Below, in pieces: positions 29,996 through 38,822 of a DNA stretch of 61,984 nt (positions are counted from its first letter, which is position 1; each line of letters starts with the position of its first letter). The position numbers and the translations under genes were made by a program. Source of the DNA: Nitrospirota bacterium (lineage in GTDB: Bacteria > Nitrospirota > Nitrospiria > Nitrospirales > Nitrospiraceae); the NCBI GenBank assembly GCA_030684575.1, contig JAUXVD010000001.1:1-61984 (forward strand). The letters are read 5' to 3'. The notes below the pieces were generated by a model, which was given only the letters and a program-made list of their open reading frames with translations, did not search any database and was not told the DNA's origin.

Positions 29996-31731
29996 CGCGC
30001 TGTAGACACAGCCTGCAACGTCGCCTTGAAGTGCGGCGAGGTCTTCGGGCTCTCGAAAAACGAGCGAAAGATCTCATGCACGAGGGTGCGATGGGCGGCA
30101 TGGTCGGATTGAAACTGCGCGAGGGCGGTCGGCCGATCGGTCCCGTCATAGCCCATGCGGATTGCACAGCGCTCGAGTTCGTCTTCTTGATCCGGGAGCG
30201 AATGTGTCTGCAGATCGTGCACCATCTGTAGTTTGTGCTCCACGTCGCGAAGAAAGACGTAGGCAGCTGTCAGCGCATCCCGCTCCTTTTTGGAAATAAG
30301 CTTGAGGCGGACAAATCGCTTGAGCGCTTCGAGTGTGCTGCGGTCGAGGAGAGCCGGCACTCGACTCCCCGCCAGCACCTGAATCGTTTGCACGAAAAAC
30401 TCAATCTCGCGAATGCCTCCGACACCCAGCTTCACATTGCGCTGCTCATGCCCGCGTTCCGCCATCTTCGCATCGATCTTCTCCTTGACCGATCGCACCT
30501 CATTCACCACGGCGAGCCCCTGCTCGACCTCCAGCCGTTTCGCCGAAGGGGCCAGCACAAAGGGCCGCACCATCTTGATGAAGGCCTTCCCGACTGTCAT
30601 GGACCCGGCCACCGGCCAGGCCTTCAGCAGGGACAGCCGCTCCCAGACCTGGCCTCTCGTCCGATAGTATTTGGCATAGTCCTCCAGCGAGCGAGTGAGC
30701 TGCCCCACCGAACCTTCCCCACGCAAGCGGAGGTCCACCCGATACACATACCCTTCATGGGTCTGTTCGGTCAGCACTTTCGTCAGATCGCGCGCCAGAC
30801 GCTCAAAATATTCCTCGTTGGAAATCCCGCCCTGCGCGGGGATTTTCGATTTCGTGCGGCCCGATACAACCGGCCTGGTTTCCCCCTCATGGGATTCGCA
30901 GACATAGAGCACGTCCACATCGGAACTGTAGTTCAGCTCATGTCCGCCCAGCTTCCCCATCCCGATGACGGTAAAGCCGGTCTCCACCCACCGCCCCTGC
31001 CGATTCTTATGCATGGGCACGCCATACCGGCCCCGTAGATCGGCATCCACAATACGATAGGCCTCGTCGATCAGGATCGACGCCAGATCTGACAGGGACG
31101 CCGTCGTTTCCACCACATCCGCCAGACGAAGCAGGTCGCGCACGCCGATACGCAACATCTCGCGGCGGCGGAAGCGCCTGATCGCATCCAGCTTGAGCTC
31201 CGGCGCCATCACGTGTCCGACCTGCTGCCGGATCGTCCCTGCCATTCCAACCCTCGTCGGCGCGTTGGATAAGACATGTTGTTCGGCCAGCCAATAGATC
31301 AGCAGAGGATCGCACACGAGAGTAAAGGCCAGTGAGTCGCTATTCCCGAAGATCGAACAGACAAGGTCCAACATGCGGGGAGAGCTGCGCAGATATTCCA
31401 GAATGGCCGACCGGCTGACTCCGCTGTCGAGCCACCGCTCCCAATGGTTCAAGGCCTGATCCGGATCGGCGGTCCGGCCGATCGCCTCAAGCAGCAAGGG
31501 CAGGATGTCTGCCAACAGTCGCCGCTGGTGCGGATCGCCCGCCATCAGTTGCAGATTCGCATCGGCGTCCTGAATGCGGCTGAGTCCGTACGATCGAAGG
31601 ATCGCATCGACCTGACCCGGCTCCAGCCCGGACGCTAAGATGATGGGCGTGGGATCCAGCCTGGCAACCGATTCGGTTGTTGGCAAAGATGGAACAGCAG
31701 GCTTCACCGGCTTCTTGCGACGTTCAGTCAT
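29965..31731 (-). CDS. GlnE-like nucleotidyltransferase, deadenylylase-type half
   Basis: 588 residues resembling the N-terminal (adenylyl-removing) half of glutamine synthetase adenylyltransferase GlnE. It has RRFRRREMLRIGVRDLL, the nucleotidyltransferase motif GMGKLGGHELNYSSDVDVL with both catalytic Asp residues, the third acidic site YRVDLRLRGEG, and KLGVGGIREIEFFVQTIQVL. Normal GlnE is about 950 residues with two such domains; here the second domain is absent, and a partner-like gene is divergent at 31798. Its target is likely the adenylylation Tyr of GlnA (present at 50345-51754), but this is inferred. Confidence 0.8.
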   Translation of the reverse strand: MTERRKKPVKPAVPSLPTTESVARLDPTPIILASGLEPGQVDAILRSYGLSRIQDADANLQLMAGDPHQRRLLADILPLLLEAIGRTADPDQALNHWERWLDSGVSRSAILEYLRSSPRMLDLVCSIFGNSDSLAFTLVCDPLLIYWLAEQHVLSNAPTRVGMAGTIRQQVGHVMAPELKLDAIRRFRRREMLRIGVRDLLRLADVVETTASLSDLASILIDEAYRIVDADLRGRYGVPMHKNRQGRWVETGFTVIGMGKLGGHELNYSSDVDVLYVCESHEGETRPVVSGRTKSKIPAQGGISNEEYFERLARDLTKVLTEQTHEGYVYRVDLRLRGEGSVGQLTRSLEDYAKYYRTRGQVWERLSLLKAWPVAGSMTVGKAFIKMVRPFVLAPSAKRLEVEQGLAVVNEVRSVKEKIDAKMAERGHEQRNVKLGVGGIREIEFFVQTIQVLAGSRVPALLDRSTLEALKRFVRLKLISKKERDALTAAYVFLRDVEHKLQMVHDLQTHSLPDQEDELERCAIRMGYDGTDRPTALAQFQSDHAAHRTLVHEIFRSFFESPKTSPHFKATLQAVSTARQRVAGGSSA

Positions 31732-31797
31732 GGGCGGGCATTATACCGGCCATCTCACAGTCACACAACGAAGCCATCTTCGGCTATACTCCTGGCC

Positions 31798-34068
31798 ATG
31801 ACGGATGAACCGGGAACCCGCGAATCCCTGCTCAAGACCTTGGCCCCCCTCTGTCCTGATGTCGAGGATGAGGTGCTGCGGGACTTCGTGTCACGGATGG
31901 ATGCCGAGTATTTCGAGCGGTTTCAACCGAATGCCATCGCGCAGCATATCAAGCTTGCCGACAAACTCACCCCGGAGCACCCCTGCGAACTCTCGGTGCT
32001 CGACCGGCAAGCAGGGCAATCGGAAATCAGCCTCGTCGCCTACGACTACTTCTCAGAATTTGCCACGATCTGCGGCCTGCTCTCCGCCTTCGGCCTGAAT
32101 ATCGAAGAAGGACGCATCTACACCTTTGCCGATGTGGCAGCCCAGCCGGCTCGGCCAGCCTCAGCCGGGCCATCGAAACGGCCCAAAGGCCGCCCCGGCC
32201 TGAGCCGCAAGAAGATCGTCGATGTCTTTCTCGTACATCCGGTGAATGGCGAGCGCTTCTCTACGCCGGAACGGACCGCTCTCGCAGAGGCGCTCACCCA
32301 CATGATCCAGCTACTCGACAACGGACAATTCGAAGAGGTCCGCCAACAAGTGAACCGCAGGCTGGTCGAACGGTTGGGGAAACAACGGAGCGCCTTCACC
32401 GGGCTCCTCCATACCGTCCAGATCACCTTCGATAACAGTCAGTCCCAGGCGGACACGATCATGGACATCCGGTCGGATGACACCCCGGCCTTCCTCTATG
32501 CCTTCGCCAATGCCCTGGCCATGCGCAACATCTACATCACCAAGGCCCAGTTTGAAAACGACGGGACCAAGCTCCATGACCGTTTCCACGTCAGAAATCG
32601 TTATGGGAAAAAGCTCCTCGATCCGGACGATCAACAACAGCTGCGCCTGACCGCCGTGCTCATCAAACAATTCACCCATGCCCTGACCTGGGCTCCCGAC
32701 CCTGGCAAGGCGCTCGAATCGTTCGACCAGTTCCTGGACCTGATCGTCCAGGATACTGGGAAGAAGGCCAAGAGCCAGGCGCTCGATTTCCTGAGCGACA
32801 AGAGAAGCTTTCCCGTCTTGGCCCGCCTGCTGGGCGCGAGCGACTTCCTGTGGGAAGACTTTCTGCGCCGCCAGCATAACAACCTGCTCTCGATGCTCGC
32901 GGAATATCGGGATGCGCCCCTCATCAAGCCACGGGCCACCCTCCGGAAAGAGCTCGACCGGCTGGTAGCCCGCGCCAAAACAGACGAGACGCGCAAGGAA
33001 GCTCTGAACCAGTTTAAGGATCGCGAACTCTTCCGGATCGACATGAAACATATCGTAGAGCCGTCGAGTCCTCTGCCTGATTTTTCGCTCGCGCTCACGG
33101 AACTGGCCGAGGTCATCATGGAACGGAGCCTCGCCGATTGCCGCGCCAAGCTGGAGAAGACCTATGGAAAGCCGAAGCTTGACGACAAAACCGCCTGCCC
33201 CTATGCCGTCCTCGGCCTGGGGAAATTAGGAGGGCGTGAGCTCGGCTATGCCTCGGATATCGAGGTGCTGTTCATCTATGAGGGATCGGGCAAGACCAGC
33301 GGGAAGAAGAGCATTGGGAACAGCGAATTCTTCGAACGGCTGACGCAGGAACTCCTAGGCTGGATCGAGGCCAAGCAGGAAGGCATCTTTCATCTCGACG
33401 TGCGATTGCGCCCGCATGGAGGCAAGGGCTTCCTGGCCAATGCCTTCGAGGAAGTCTGCCGCTACTACAGTCCGACCGGACTCGCCGCACCCTACGAACG
33501 GCAAGCCCTCATCAAGCTGCGGCATATCGCCGGCGACGCTGCATTGGGCCATCGACTGGAGGCCTACCGGGATTCGTTCGTCTATGGCGGCGCCCCCTGG
33601 GACATCCCCACGGCACTGGACCTCCGGAAGCAACAACTCCAACAACTGGTCAAGCCGGGACAGGTCAACGTGAAGTATAGCCAGGGCGGGGTCATCGATA
33701 TCGAATATGCCGTGCAGTATCTCCAAGTGATGCATGGGCACAAACGCCCGAGCCTGCGCACCCCGAATACCCTGCAGGCACTCGCCGCACTGGTCGAGGC
33801 AGGATTGGTTTCGCGCGCCGATGGGGAGAGCCTCCGGAAAGCCTATGTCTTCACGAGAACCTTGATCGATGGATTGCGCATGGTGCGAGGCAATGCCAAG
33901 GATCTCGTCCTCCCTCCGCCTGACTCAGAGGAGTTTATCTTTCTCGCCCGCCGTGTCGGCTACGCGACAGATGATTGGCAGGCAGGAGCGAAGCATCTGC
34001 AGACGGATATCGAGGAGCACATGAAGCTGACAAAAGAATTCTACGAACGGACATTCGGGCGTCTATAG
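31798..34068 (+). CDS. ACT-domain protein with GlnE-like nucleotidyltransferase, adenylyltransferase-type half
   Basis: 756 residues. Residues ~60-185 look like a GlnD-type ACT domain (ISLVAYDYFSEFATICGLLSAFGLNI; later VDVFLVHPVNGERF). The C-terminal half has VLGLGKLGGRELGYASDIEVLF, LDVRLRPHGGKGF and VNVKYSQGGVIDIEYAVQYL, closest to the C-terminal (adenylylating) half of GlnE. The usual DxD of the nucleotidyltransferase is DIE here, an Asp to Glu change. An ACT domain could bind an amino acid such as glutamine directly. It is divergent from the other half-size GlnE with 66 bp between starts. Confidence 0.75.
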   Translation: MTDEPGTRESLLKTLAPLCPDVEDEVLRDFVSRMDAEYFERFQPNAIAQHIKLADKLTPEHPCELSVLDRQAGQSEISLVAYDYFSEFATICGLLSAFGLNIEEGRIYTFADVAAQPARPASAGPSKRPKGRPGLSRKKIVDVFLVHPVNGERFSTPERTALAEALTHMIQLLDNGQFEEVRQQVNRRLVERLGKQRSAFTGLLHTVQITFDNSQSQADTIMDIRSDDTPAFLYAFANALAMRNIYITKAQFENDGTKLHDRFHVRNRYGKKLLDPDDQQQLRLTAVLIKQFTHALTWAPDPGKALESFDQFLDLIVQDTGKKAKSQALDFLSDKRSFPVLARLLGASDFLWEDFLRRQHNNLLSMLAEYRDAPLIKPRATLRKELDRLVARAKTDETRKEALNQFKDRELFRIDMKHIVEPSSPLPDFSLALTELAEVIMERSLADCRAKLEKTYGKPKLDDKTACPYAVLGLGKLGGRELGYASDIEVLFIYEGSGKTSGKKSIGNSEFFERLTQELLGWIEAKQEGIFHLDVRLRPHGGKGFLANAFEEVCRYYSPTGLAAPYERQALIKLRHIAGDAALGHRLEAYRDSFVYGGAPWDIPTALDLRKQQLQQLVKPGQVNVKYSQGGVIDIEYAVQYLQVMHGHKRPSLRTPNTLQALAALVEAGLVSRADGESLRKAYVFTRTLIDGLRMVRGNAKDLVLPPPDSEEFIFLARRVGYATDDWQAGAKHLQTDIEEHMKLTKEFYERTFGRL

Positions 34069-34392
34069 TCCCATGAAGAATCCCGCCGGCCATGAGTTAT
34101 AGGAAGACCGTCTATAACTCACCCCCTCCGACAATAGTCAGTGTCGACATTTTCGAGCGGGTGTACCGCGCTACGTAAACCCATTTCCAGTGCGTACCTG
34201 GTGGCTGAACTGAACCCTCTGCATATTCGGCTCAATTTTCAAGCCTTTCATGAGCCGATTCGCTCCCTTAATCGGCTCAGCATGGCATTGAAGCGCAAAT
34301 CCAGAGACGAGGGGGAGGCCTCCCCCCTTCTTGACTTCATCTCTTATGAAAATTATGATGTAGTCCCATTTGAATCTACATAAAGGGAACCC
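34069..34392. other. Palindrome-rich gap between GlnE-like gene and antitoxin
   Basis: Three perfect inverted repeats: GAGTTATAG/CTATAACTC (34094-34120), GAGCCGATT/AATCGGCTC (34252-34278) and the continuous palindrome GGGGGAGGCCTCCCCC (34311-34326). The first could end the GlnE-like transcript, although it has no T-run. The third lies about 65 bp upstream of the antitoxin start and could be an operator for the autoregulated toxin-antitoxin operon. No gene is supported here. Confidence 0.45.
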
Positions 34393-34671
34393 ATGAGATT
34401 TACCAACGTTCGCGAACTCAAAGCCAAAACATCTGAAATGCTCAGAACGGTCGAACAAGGGAACACCGTGCTGGTGACCACCCATGGACGCCCGACGGCG
34501 ATGCTGGTGCCGGTGACAGAAGACGATATCGAGGACGCCTTGCTGGCCTATAGCCCGACCCTTCGAAAGAAAATTGAAGCGGGCCTCAAGGACATCCGCG
34601 AGAGCCGAACCATGCTGCTGGCTGACTACAAAGCCACGCGCGCAAAGAAAAAGAAGGCGCGCACTGCGTGA
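34393..34671 (+). CDS. Phd/YefM-family antitoxin
   Basis: 92 residues. MRFTNVRELKAKTSEMLRTVEQGNTVLVTTHGRPTAMLVPV is the DNA-binding N-terminal domain of Phd/YefM antitoxins, which represses its own operon. The C-terminal tail (LKDIRESRTMLLADYKATRAKKKK) is the toxin-binding part. AAGGGAA precedes the ATG. It overlaps the toxin gene by 4 bp (GTGA). Confidence 0.88.
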   Translation: MRFTNVRELKAKTSEMLRTVEQGNTVLVTTHGRPTAMLVPVTEDDIEDALLAYSPTLRKKIEAGLKDIRESRTMLLADYKATRAKKKKARTA

Positions 34672-34934
34672 CCTGCCAAATCTTTCTCTCCGAGAAAGCG
34701 CAACGTGACCTCGACACCTTCTCCGATAAGATCGCCAATCAAATTCTCGCCGACTGCGCCCGCCTCGCCGACAATGCCATTCCAGACGGAAAACGGATCA
34801 AGAAGCTGCACGGATTCAAAGAAACGTTGTATCGCTTGAGGGCGGGCGACTACCGAGTGGTGTTCAAACGATCCGGCACTCGCATCGACATCGTGCGAGT
34901 CCTGAGCAAGCCAGACTTTCAGAAGGCCTATTAA
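34668..34934 (+). CDS. RelE/ParE-family toxin
   Basis: 88 residues starting at GTG 34668 inside the antitoxin stop. The compact RelE fold is indicated by MTCQIFLSEKAQRDLDTF, IKKLHGFKETLYRLRAGDYRVVF and the C-terminal beta strand IDIVRVLSKPDF. Members cut mRNA at the ribosome (RelE type) or poison gyrase (ParE type); sequence alone does not decide, although LYRLRAGDYRVVF is more RelE-like. Confidence 0.87.
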   Translation: MTCQIFLSEKAQRDLDTFSDKIANQILADCARLADNAIPDGKRIKKLHGFKETLYRLRAGDYRVVFKRSGTRIDIVRVLSKPDFQKAY

Positions 34935-34948
34935 GCGATAGGAATGAC

Positions 34949-35047
34949 GGGGGATCGACCAGGTGCCTTCCTTGCTCGCGGAACGCGCACGATCAGAATG
35001 TGCTCGTTCGACGCGCGCAGTCGAAGGCAACCTTGGCCACTCCCCCC
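34949..35047. repeat. Long-hairpin intergenic repeat, copy 4 of 4 (inverted)
   Basis: In reverse orientation to copies 1-3. Arms GGGGGATCGACCAGGTGCC and the complementary GGCAACCTTGGCCACTCCCC pair imperfectly; the core (reverse strand) is CTGCGCGCGTCGAACGAGCA ... GTTCCGCGAGCAAGG. It lies directly after the toxin gene. The remaining 220 bp to 35266 hold no gene I can support. Confidence 0.7.
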
Positions 35048-35266
35048 CCAAAGAGAGGTTGAGAAAGAACACCCTTTGCTGGACGAGCGCACCCAGGGAT
35101 AGACCGGCCAAGCTTGAAGACGTAGAATGACCCCATTATTTTCTCCCAAGGAGAGGTTTGGAACATCAATGGGGCGACTCGATTTCTCGAACTAACAGAT
35201 AACGCATTTTGTGCCCTTAGGTTAAACGATAAAAAGAACGGCAACCAAGCACCAAGACAGGTAATA

Positions 35267-36079
35267 ATGGATCCAGAACGTATCCCAGCCCCGCTTATTC
35301 ATATCGTTGCTGACGTTCTTTCCACTCATCACCAGAGCCACACCAAAATCAGCACACTGTTCCTCGGGTGTAGCGCCCCTGAATTGTCTACAGGTGGGAA
35401 TCTTATTAACAGAATTACAGCATGGCTTAAGGAATCGGAGAGGCCTTTCTCACTCCTTGGATGCGTTCTCGAGAGCTTTATGGAGTTAGATACCCAAAGC
35501 CCTGACTGGCTCAAAGGAAAGGAAAAGATTGCGAATGCCCTTTCGAAATACGGGTTGGCCTATGAGCGCGGGGGACGGATTATTGGAGGAGCTACTGGCG
35601 CTCCAAGCAGAACCCTTGATGCCATCATTCAAACCAGAGACCTTCCCGCGGTTCGGGCTGAATTTGACCGAGCAATTGATACAGTGGAACGTGATCCACC
35701 CACCGCAATAACGTCGGCTTGCGCTATCGTTGAATCGCTCTGCAAGGTCTACATTAACGAAAATGGTCTCACCTTACCTTCAGACTAATCCATCCGCCCT
35801 CTTTGGAAAACAGTTCAAGAACACTTAGGCCTCGGGCCTAAATCGGCCGTTTCCGATGATATGCGGCAGATTCTCGGCGGGTTAGCAACAGTCTTAAATG
35901 GAGTCGGTGATTTACGGACACATGCTGGGAACGCACATGGAAGAGAGACAGGAGAATTTACCGTTGAACCACGGCACGCTCGTCTTGCTATCCATGCCGC
36001 GCATACTCTAGTAAACTTCGTTCTTGAAACCTGGACGCCTCCCCTCGCTTCTAAGGTCCGAAGAGATGCGAACCGTTGA
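35267..36079 (+). pseudogene. Abortive-infection Abi_C-type protein, interrupted by a stop codon
   Basis: The first 173 codons end at TAA 35786-35788, but the same frame continues open to TGA 36077-36079. The downstream half contains the hallmark of the Abi_C domain: SIRPLWKTVQEHLGLGPK, MRQILGGLATVLNGVGDLR, THAGNAHGRE and ARLAIHAAHTLVNFVLETW. Upstream, SACAIVESLCKVYINENGL is the start of the same domain. The full frame (about 270 codons) has normal family size, so a single in-frame TAA breaks the gene. It may be a true pseudogene, a read error, or read-through. The family is linked to phage defence by name only. Confidence 0.75.
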
Positions 36080-36560
36080 ATCTATTATAAGCTTGCTGGG
36101 TCTTGCCGTTACCCTGTTTGCGTGGATCATTCCACAGGATCGGATTGGATACGAAGTAAAATTCACGCTTCTCGGGATAGGACTCACCATTGTAGTTCTT
36201 GGATTAGGCCTGTTGGTGAACGGCTGGCGGCGTGGCCGCAAGAAGCTAAAGTCGATAGATCAGCTATCAGAGTTTATATCAACGGCTATTCGTGATTTGA
36301 TCAACAAGCCACGGCCACCCCAATCAGAAATGGAAGTGTTCGCTACGGAGTTGAAAGAGCAATACGACAACTGGTGTATAGGAGTTAATCAAATCCTTTC
36401 AAATAAATCCTATTTTACGCACTCTGACTTTTTGCACTTCGACCGCCTGGGCTTCATCCCTCCGATCGTTATGACTCGCCACCCTAACGCAGATCATACG
36501 CTTGCCATGCTAAATGTAAAAATCGACAGACTGCGCGAAATTATTTCATGGAATAGATAA
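36066..36560 (+). CDS. Small membrane protein next to Abi_C gene
   Basis: 164 residues from ATG 36066, overlapping the end of the Abi_C frame by 14 bp. Two N-terminal membrane helices (IISLLGLAVTLFAWII; FTLLGIGLTIVVLGLGLLV) precede a cytoplasmic charged domain (GRKKLKSIDQLSEFI ... MLNVKIDRLREIISW). The overlap suggests it was co-expressed with the Abi_C protein, perhaps as a membrane partner. Lower GC than the core genes indicates recent transfer. No family recognised. Confidence 0.55.
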   Translation: MRTVESIISLLGLAVTLFAWIIPQDRIGYEVKFTLLGIGLTIVVLGLGLLVNGWRRGRKKLKSIDQLSEFISTAIRDLINKPRPPQSEMEVFATELKEQYDNWCIGVNQILSNKSYFTHSDFLHFDRLGFIPPIVMTRHPNADHTLAMLNVKIDRLREIISWNR

Positions 36561-36672
36561 GCGGAGGGGAAGAACTAAAGAACGAACCAAAGTGGTCGGG
36601 ATGAACTGCCCAGTTTCTTGGCAATACTAGATTCGGTAAAAGTAAGAATTTCCTTATCTGAACGATAGTCTA

Positions 36673-37098
36673 ATGGTGAAGTGGATGAAACTTATAGTCT
36701 GTTTGGTCGCTCTACTGGTTGTCGCGGGATGCGCCTCACACGGGAAGCTCGTAACTAGCGAGCAGGTCACATGGATTCAGAAAGGAGTAACAACGAGAGA
36801 TGAGGTAATAAGACGGCTCGGCAGCCCTAATTTCCCCGAAATTCCATCAGCCTCCACAATGTTTTCCACGGAATACGAAACGACCACTGAAGAAACAGTT
36901 GAGAATGGCAAGAAGGTCACTCGCGGGACCATGAGAGTTGTTCCGACGAAAGGTAAGCGGACAATTGCCCAGTACTTCTATGCCGAATCTGCTGCATTCG
37001 CTGGGACTACAACGAAAGACTTTTGGATTTGCTACGATGAGCAAGGAACAGTTCAAAACTTTGGATTCTCTGACACGGCAATCTCAAGTTGTCCCTAA
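36673..37098 (+). CDS. Lipoprotein with SmpA/BamE-like fold
   Basis: 141 residues. A lipoprotein signal peptide ends in the lipobox VAGC (Cys about residue 19). Next comes TWIQKGVTTRDEVIRRLGSP, the helix pattern shared by SmpA/OmlA (BamE-like) lipoproteins, and then a beta-rich C-terminus. It is probably anchored in the outer or inner membrane. The neighbours are accessory genes, so it need not be the housekeeping BamE. Confidence 0.65.
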   Translation: MVKWMKLIVCLVALLVVAGCASHGKLVTSEQVTWIQKGVTTRDEVIRRLGSPNFPEIPSASTMFSTEYETTTEETVENGKKVTRGTMRVVPTKGKRTIAQYFYAESAAFAGTTTKDFWICYDEQGTVQNFGFSDTAISSCP

Positions 37099-37166
37099 TT
37101 CTATTACTTTTTATCCCGAGGTAGAATAATAGGCCTGCACGGTCACTCTCCACTCCGCCCATTGCC

Positions 37167-37245
37167 CCCACCATCTCGTTACGCACGCATGCCGTAACCT
37201 TCGACATTGACAGTCACAGCCTAGAAAAGTAGCCTGTGCCCATTT
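37167..37245 (+). repeat. TTGACA...AGAAAAGTAGCCTGT direct repeat, copy 1
   Basis: TTGACA (37207-37212) is followed, 16 bases from its start, by AGAAAAGTAGCCTGT and then a CATT; upstream it has CCCACC...CTCG...CACGCAT. The same arrangement with identical spacing recurs at 40235-40316 in the same direction. It may be the relic of an insertion-sequence end. Between 37099 and 37382 I see no gene. Confidence 0.5.
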
Positions 37246-37382
37246 CGCCCCCCTCCTTATTGAAGACACGCTATTGAGTGCCACTCCTATTGTTCGATTC
37301 TGCCGAGTGGCCTCATGCTACCGGTGGGTTCGGCTAGCTGCATACATCCCTGGCTGGTGGCTTCGGGAAGGAACACAAGAAG

Positions 37383-38489
37383 ATGAAGCACGAAAAGCGA
37401 ATGTCGGTTGCCATTGTCGGAGGCGGACTTGCGGGCTTATATGCTGCGCGGCGGCTTCAGGCGCTTGGCATCGGCTTCCAACTGTTCGAGGCCCGTGATC
37501 GGCTTGGCGGTCGCATTCTCTCCGCCAACGACATGGGTCAATCTTCGAACGATGGCTTTGACCTTGGCCCTTCATGGTTCTGGCCGGAGATGCATCGAAG
37601 TATGGCGGCTCTCGTTAAAGAGTTGGGTCTTGCGACCTTTCCCCAACATCGCGATGGAGATGTGGTCGTTGAACAGATGTCGCGTGAAGAGCCGAGACGT
37701 TATCAGGGAATGCCACAAGAGCCTCCATCAATGCGTTTTGCTGGTGGAACCGGGGCATTAATTCAGGCCCTTTCCGATACGCTCCCCCCAGAAGCATTGC
37801 GGCTCGGCATGCATGTGCGCCATGCGACGCTCACCAGCTCTGATATCCTGTTAACAATCGTAGCCCCCAACGGGACTGAGCATGAAGTCGCGGCGGAGCA
37901 GGTGATCTTCGCGCTTCCACCACGCCTGCTCGCCTCATCGGTGTCCTTTACCCCTGACATCGAACCGGCCACAGCACGTCGCTGGCGCGACACGGCGACA
38001 TGGATGGCGCCCCACGCGAAGTTTTTCGCGCTCTACCGGCAGCCCTTTTGGCGCGAAGCCGGGTTGTCTGGAACGGCTCAAAGCCTGGTGGGCCCTCTTG
38101 CCGAAATACATGATGCCACCACGGCCTCGGGCATGCCGGCCCTCTTTGGATTTCTTGGCATAGGCGCGGACCAGCGAGCAGTCCTAGGAGAAGGTGCGCT
38201 CACGCATGCCTGCCTTGAACAACTCACTCGACTGTTTGGACCGGAAGCCGGACGACCTTACGCCACGCTCCTCAAGGACTGGGCCGCAGATCCTCTCACT
38301 GCGACAGCAGCAGACCGTTCACCAAGCGGGCATCCCGAACCTACACGAACGTCCTGGGTGAATGGTGTCTGGAAAGACCGTCTGTTTCTTGCTGGCAGCG
38401 AAACAAGTACCACGGCGCCTGGCTACTTGGCCGGAGCCATTGCAGCAGCCGAACGGGCCGTCATTGAAATACAGGGTAGCAGGGAATAA
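37383..38489 (+). CDS. FAD-dependent flavin amine oxidase
   Basis: 368 residues. The N-terminal dinucleotide-binding motif is VAIVGGGLAGLYAARRL with the following FEARDRLGGRI (FAD site), and the C-terminus closes the FAD site with LFLAGSETSTTAPGYLAGAIAAAERA. This is the monoamine oxidase/amine oxidase family; the substrate (amine, polyamine or other) is unknown. It is shorter than eukaryotic MAO. It lies in the accessory region between repeats, not in an operon. Confidence 0.85.
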   Translation: MKHEKRMSVAIVGGGLAGLYAARRLQALGIGFQLFEARDRLGGRILSANDMGQSSNDGFDLGPSWFWPEMHRSMAALVKELGLATFPQHRDGDVVVEQMSREEPRRYQGMPQEPPSMRFAGGTGALIQALSDTLPPEALRLGMHVRHATLTSSDILLTIVAPNGTEHEVAAEQVIFALPPRLLASSVSFTPDIEPATARRWRDTATWMAPHAKFFALYRQPFWREAGLSGTAQSLVGPLAEIHDATTASGMPALFGFLGIGADQRAVLGEGALTHACLEQLTRLFGPEAGRPYATLLKDWAADPLTATAADRSPSGHPEPTRTSWVNGVWKDRLFLAGSETSTTAPGYLAGAIAAAERAVIEIQGSRE

Positions 38490-38575
38490 TTGGGGGTAGG
38501 CTGAGTGGTGACCTATAGGAAACGAGGGCAGGCCTTGTAATCAAACATCAAGAGGCGGCGCGGGGCTGTGGCTGG

Positions 38576-38681
38576 GGCTCAGAGCGGACATCGCCGGAGG
38601 AGCGGGGTCCCGGTCGAGGCTCGGCTGAAAAAGAAAGCGGAAACCGACCGAGTCTGCGAGGGAATGTCCAAAGGCTGCCGC
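38576..38681 (+). repeat. Nested-palindrome repeat, copy A
   Basis: Most divergent copy of a three-member family with B (39972-40076) and C (41218-41322), all in the same direction. Shared blocks are ACATCGCCGGAGGAG, GCGAGGGAATGTCC and GGCTGCCGC. The central hairpin seen in B and C is decayed here. It lies just upstream of the Old Yellow Enzyme gene. Confidence 0.6.
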
Positions 38682-38822
38682 TGTACGCCGGGACGGACGC
38701 AGTTGAACAATACCTCCACCTGGCGTCTCCCCATGCATCTCAATCTGTTGCCTTGACTCCCTCACCATCCCGCCTATACGTTCTCTCACCTACGATTCAT
38801 CTGCTATGCAAAGGAACGCCCA

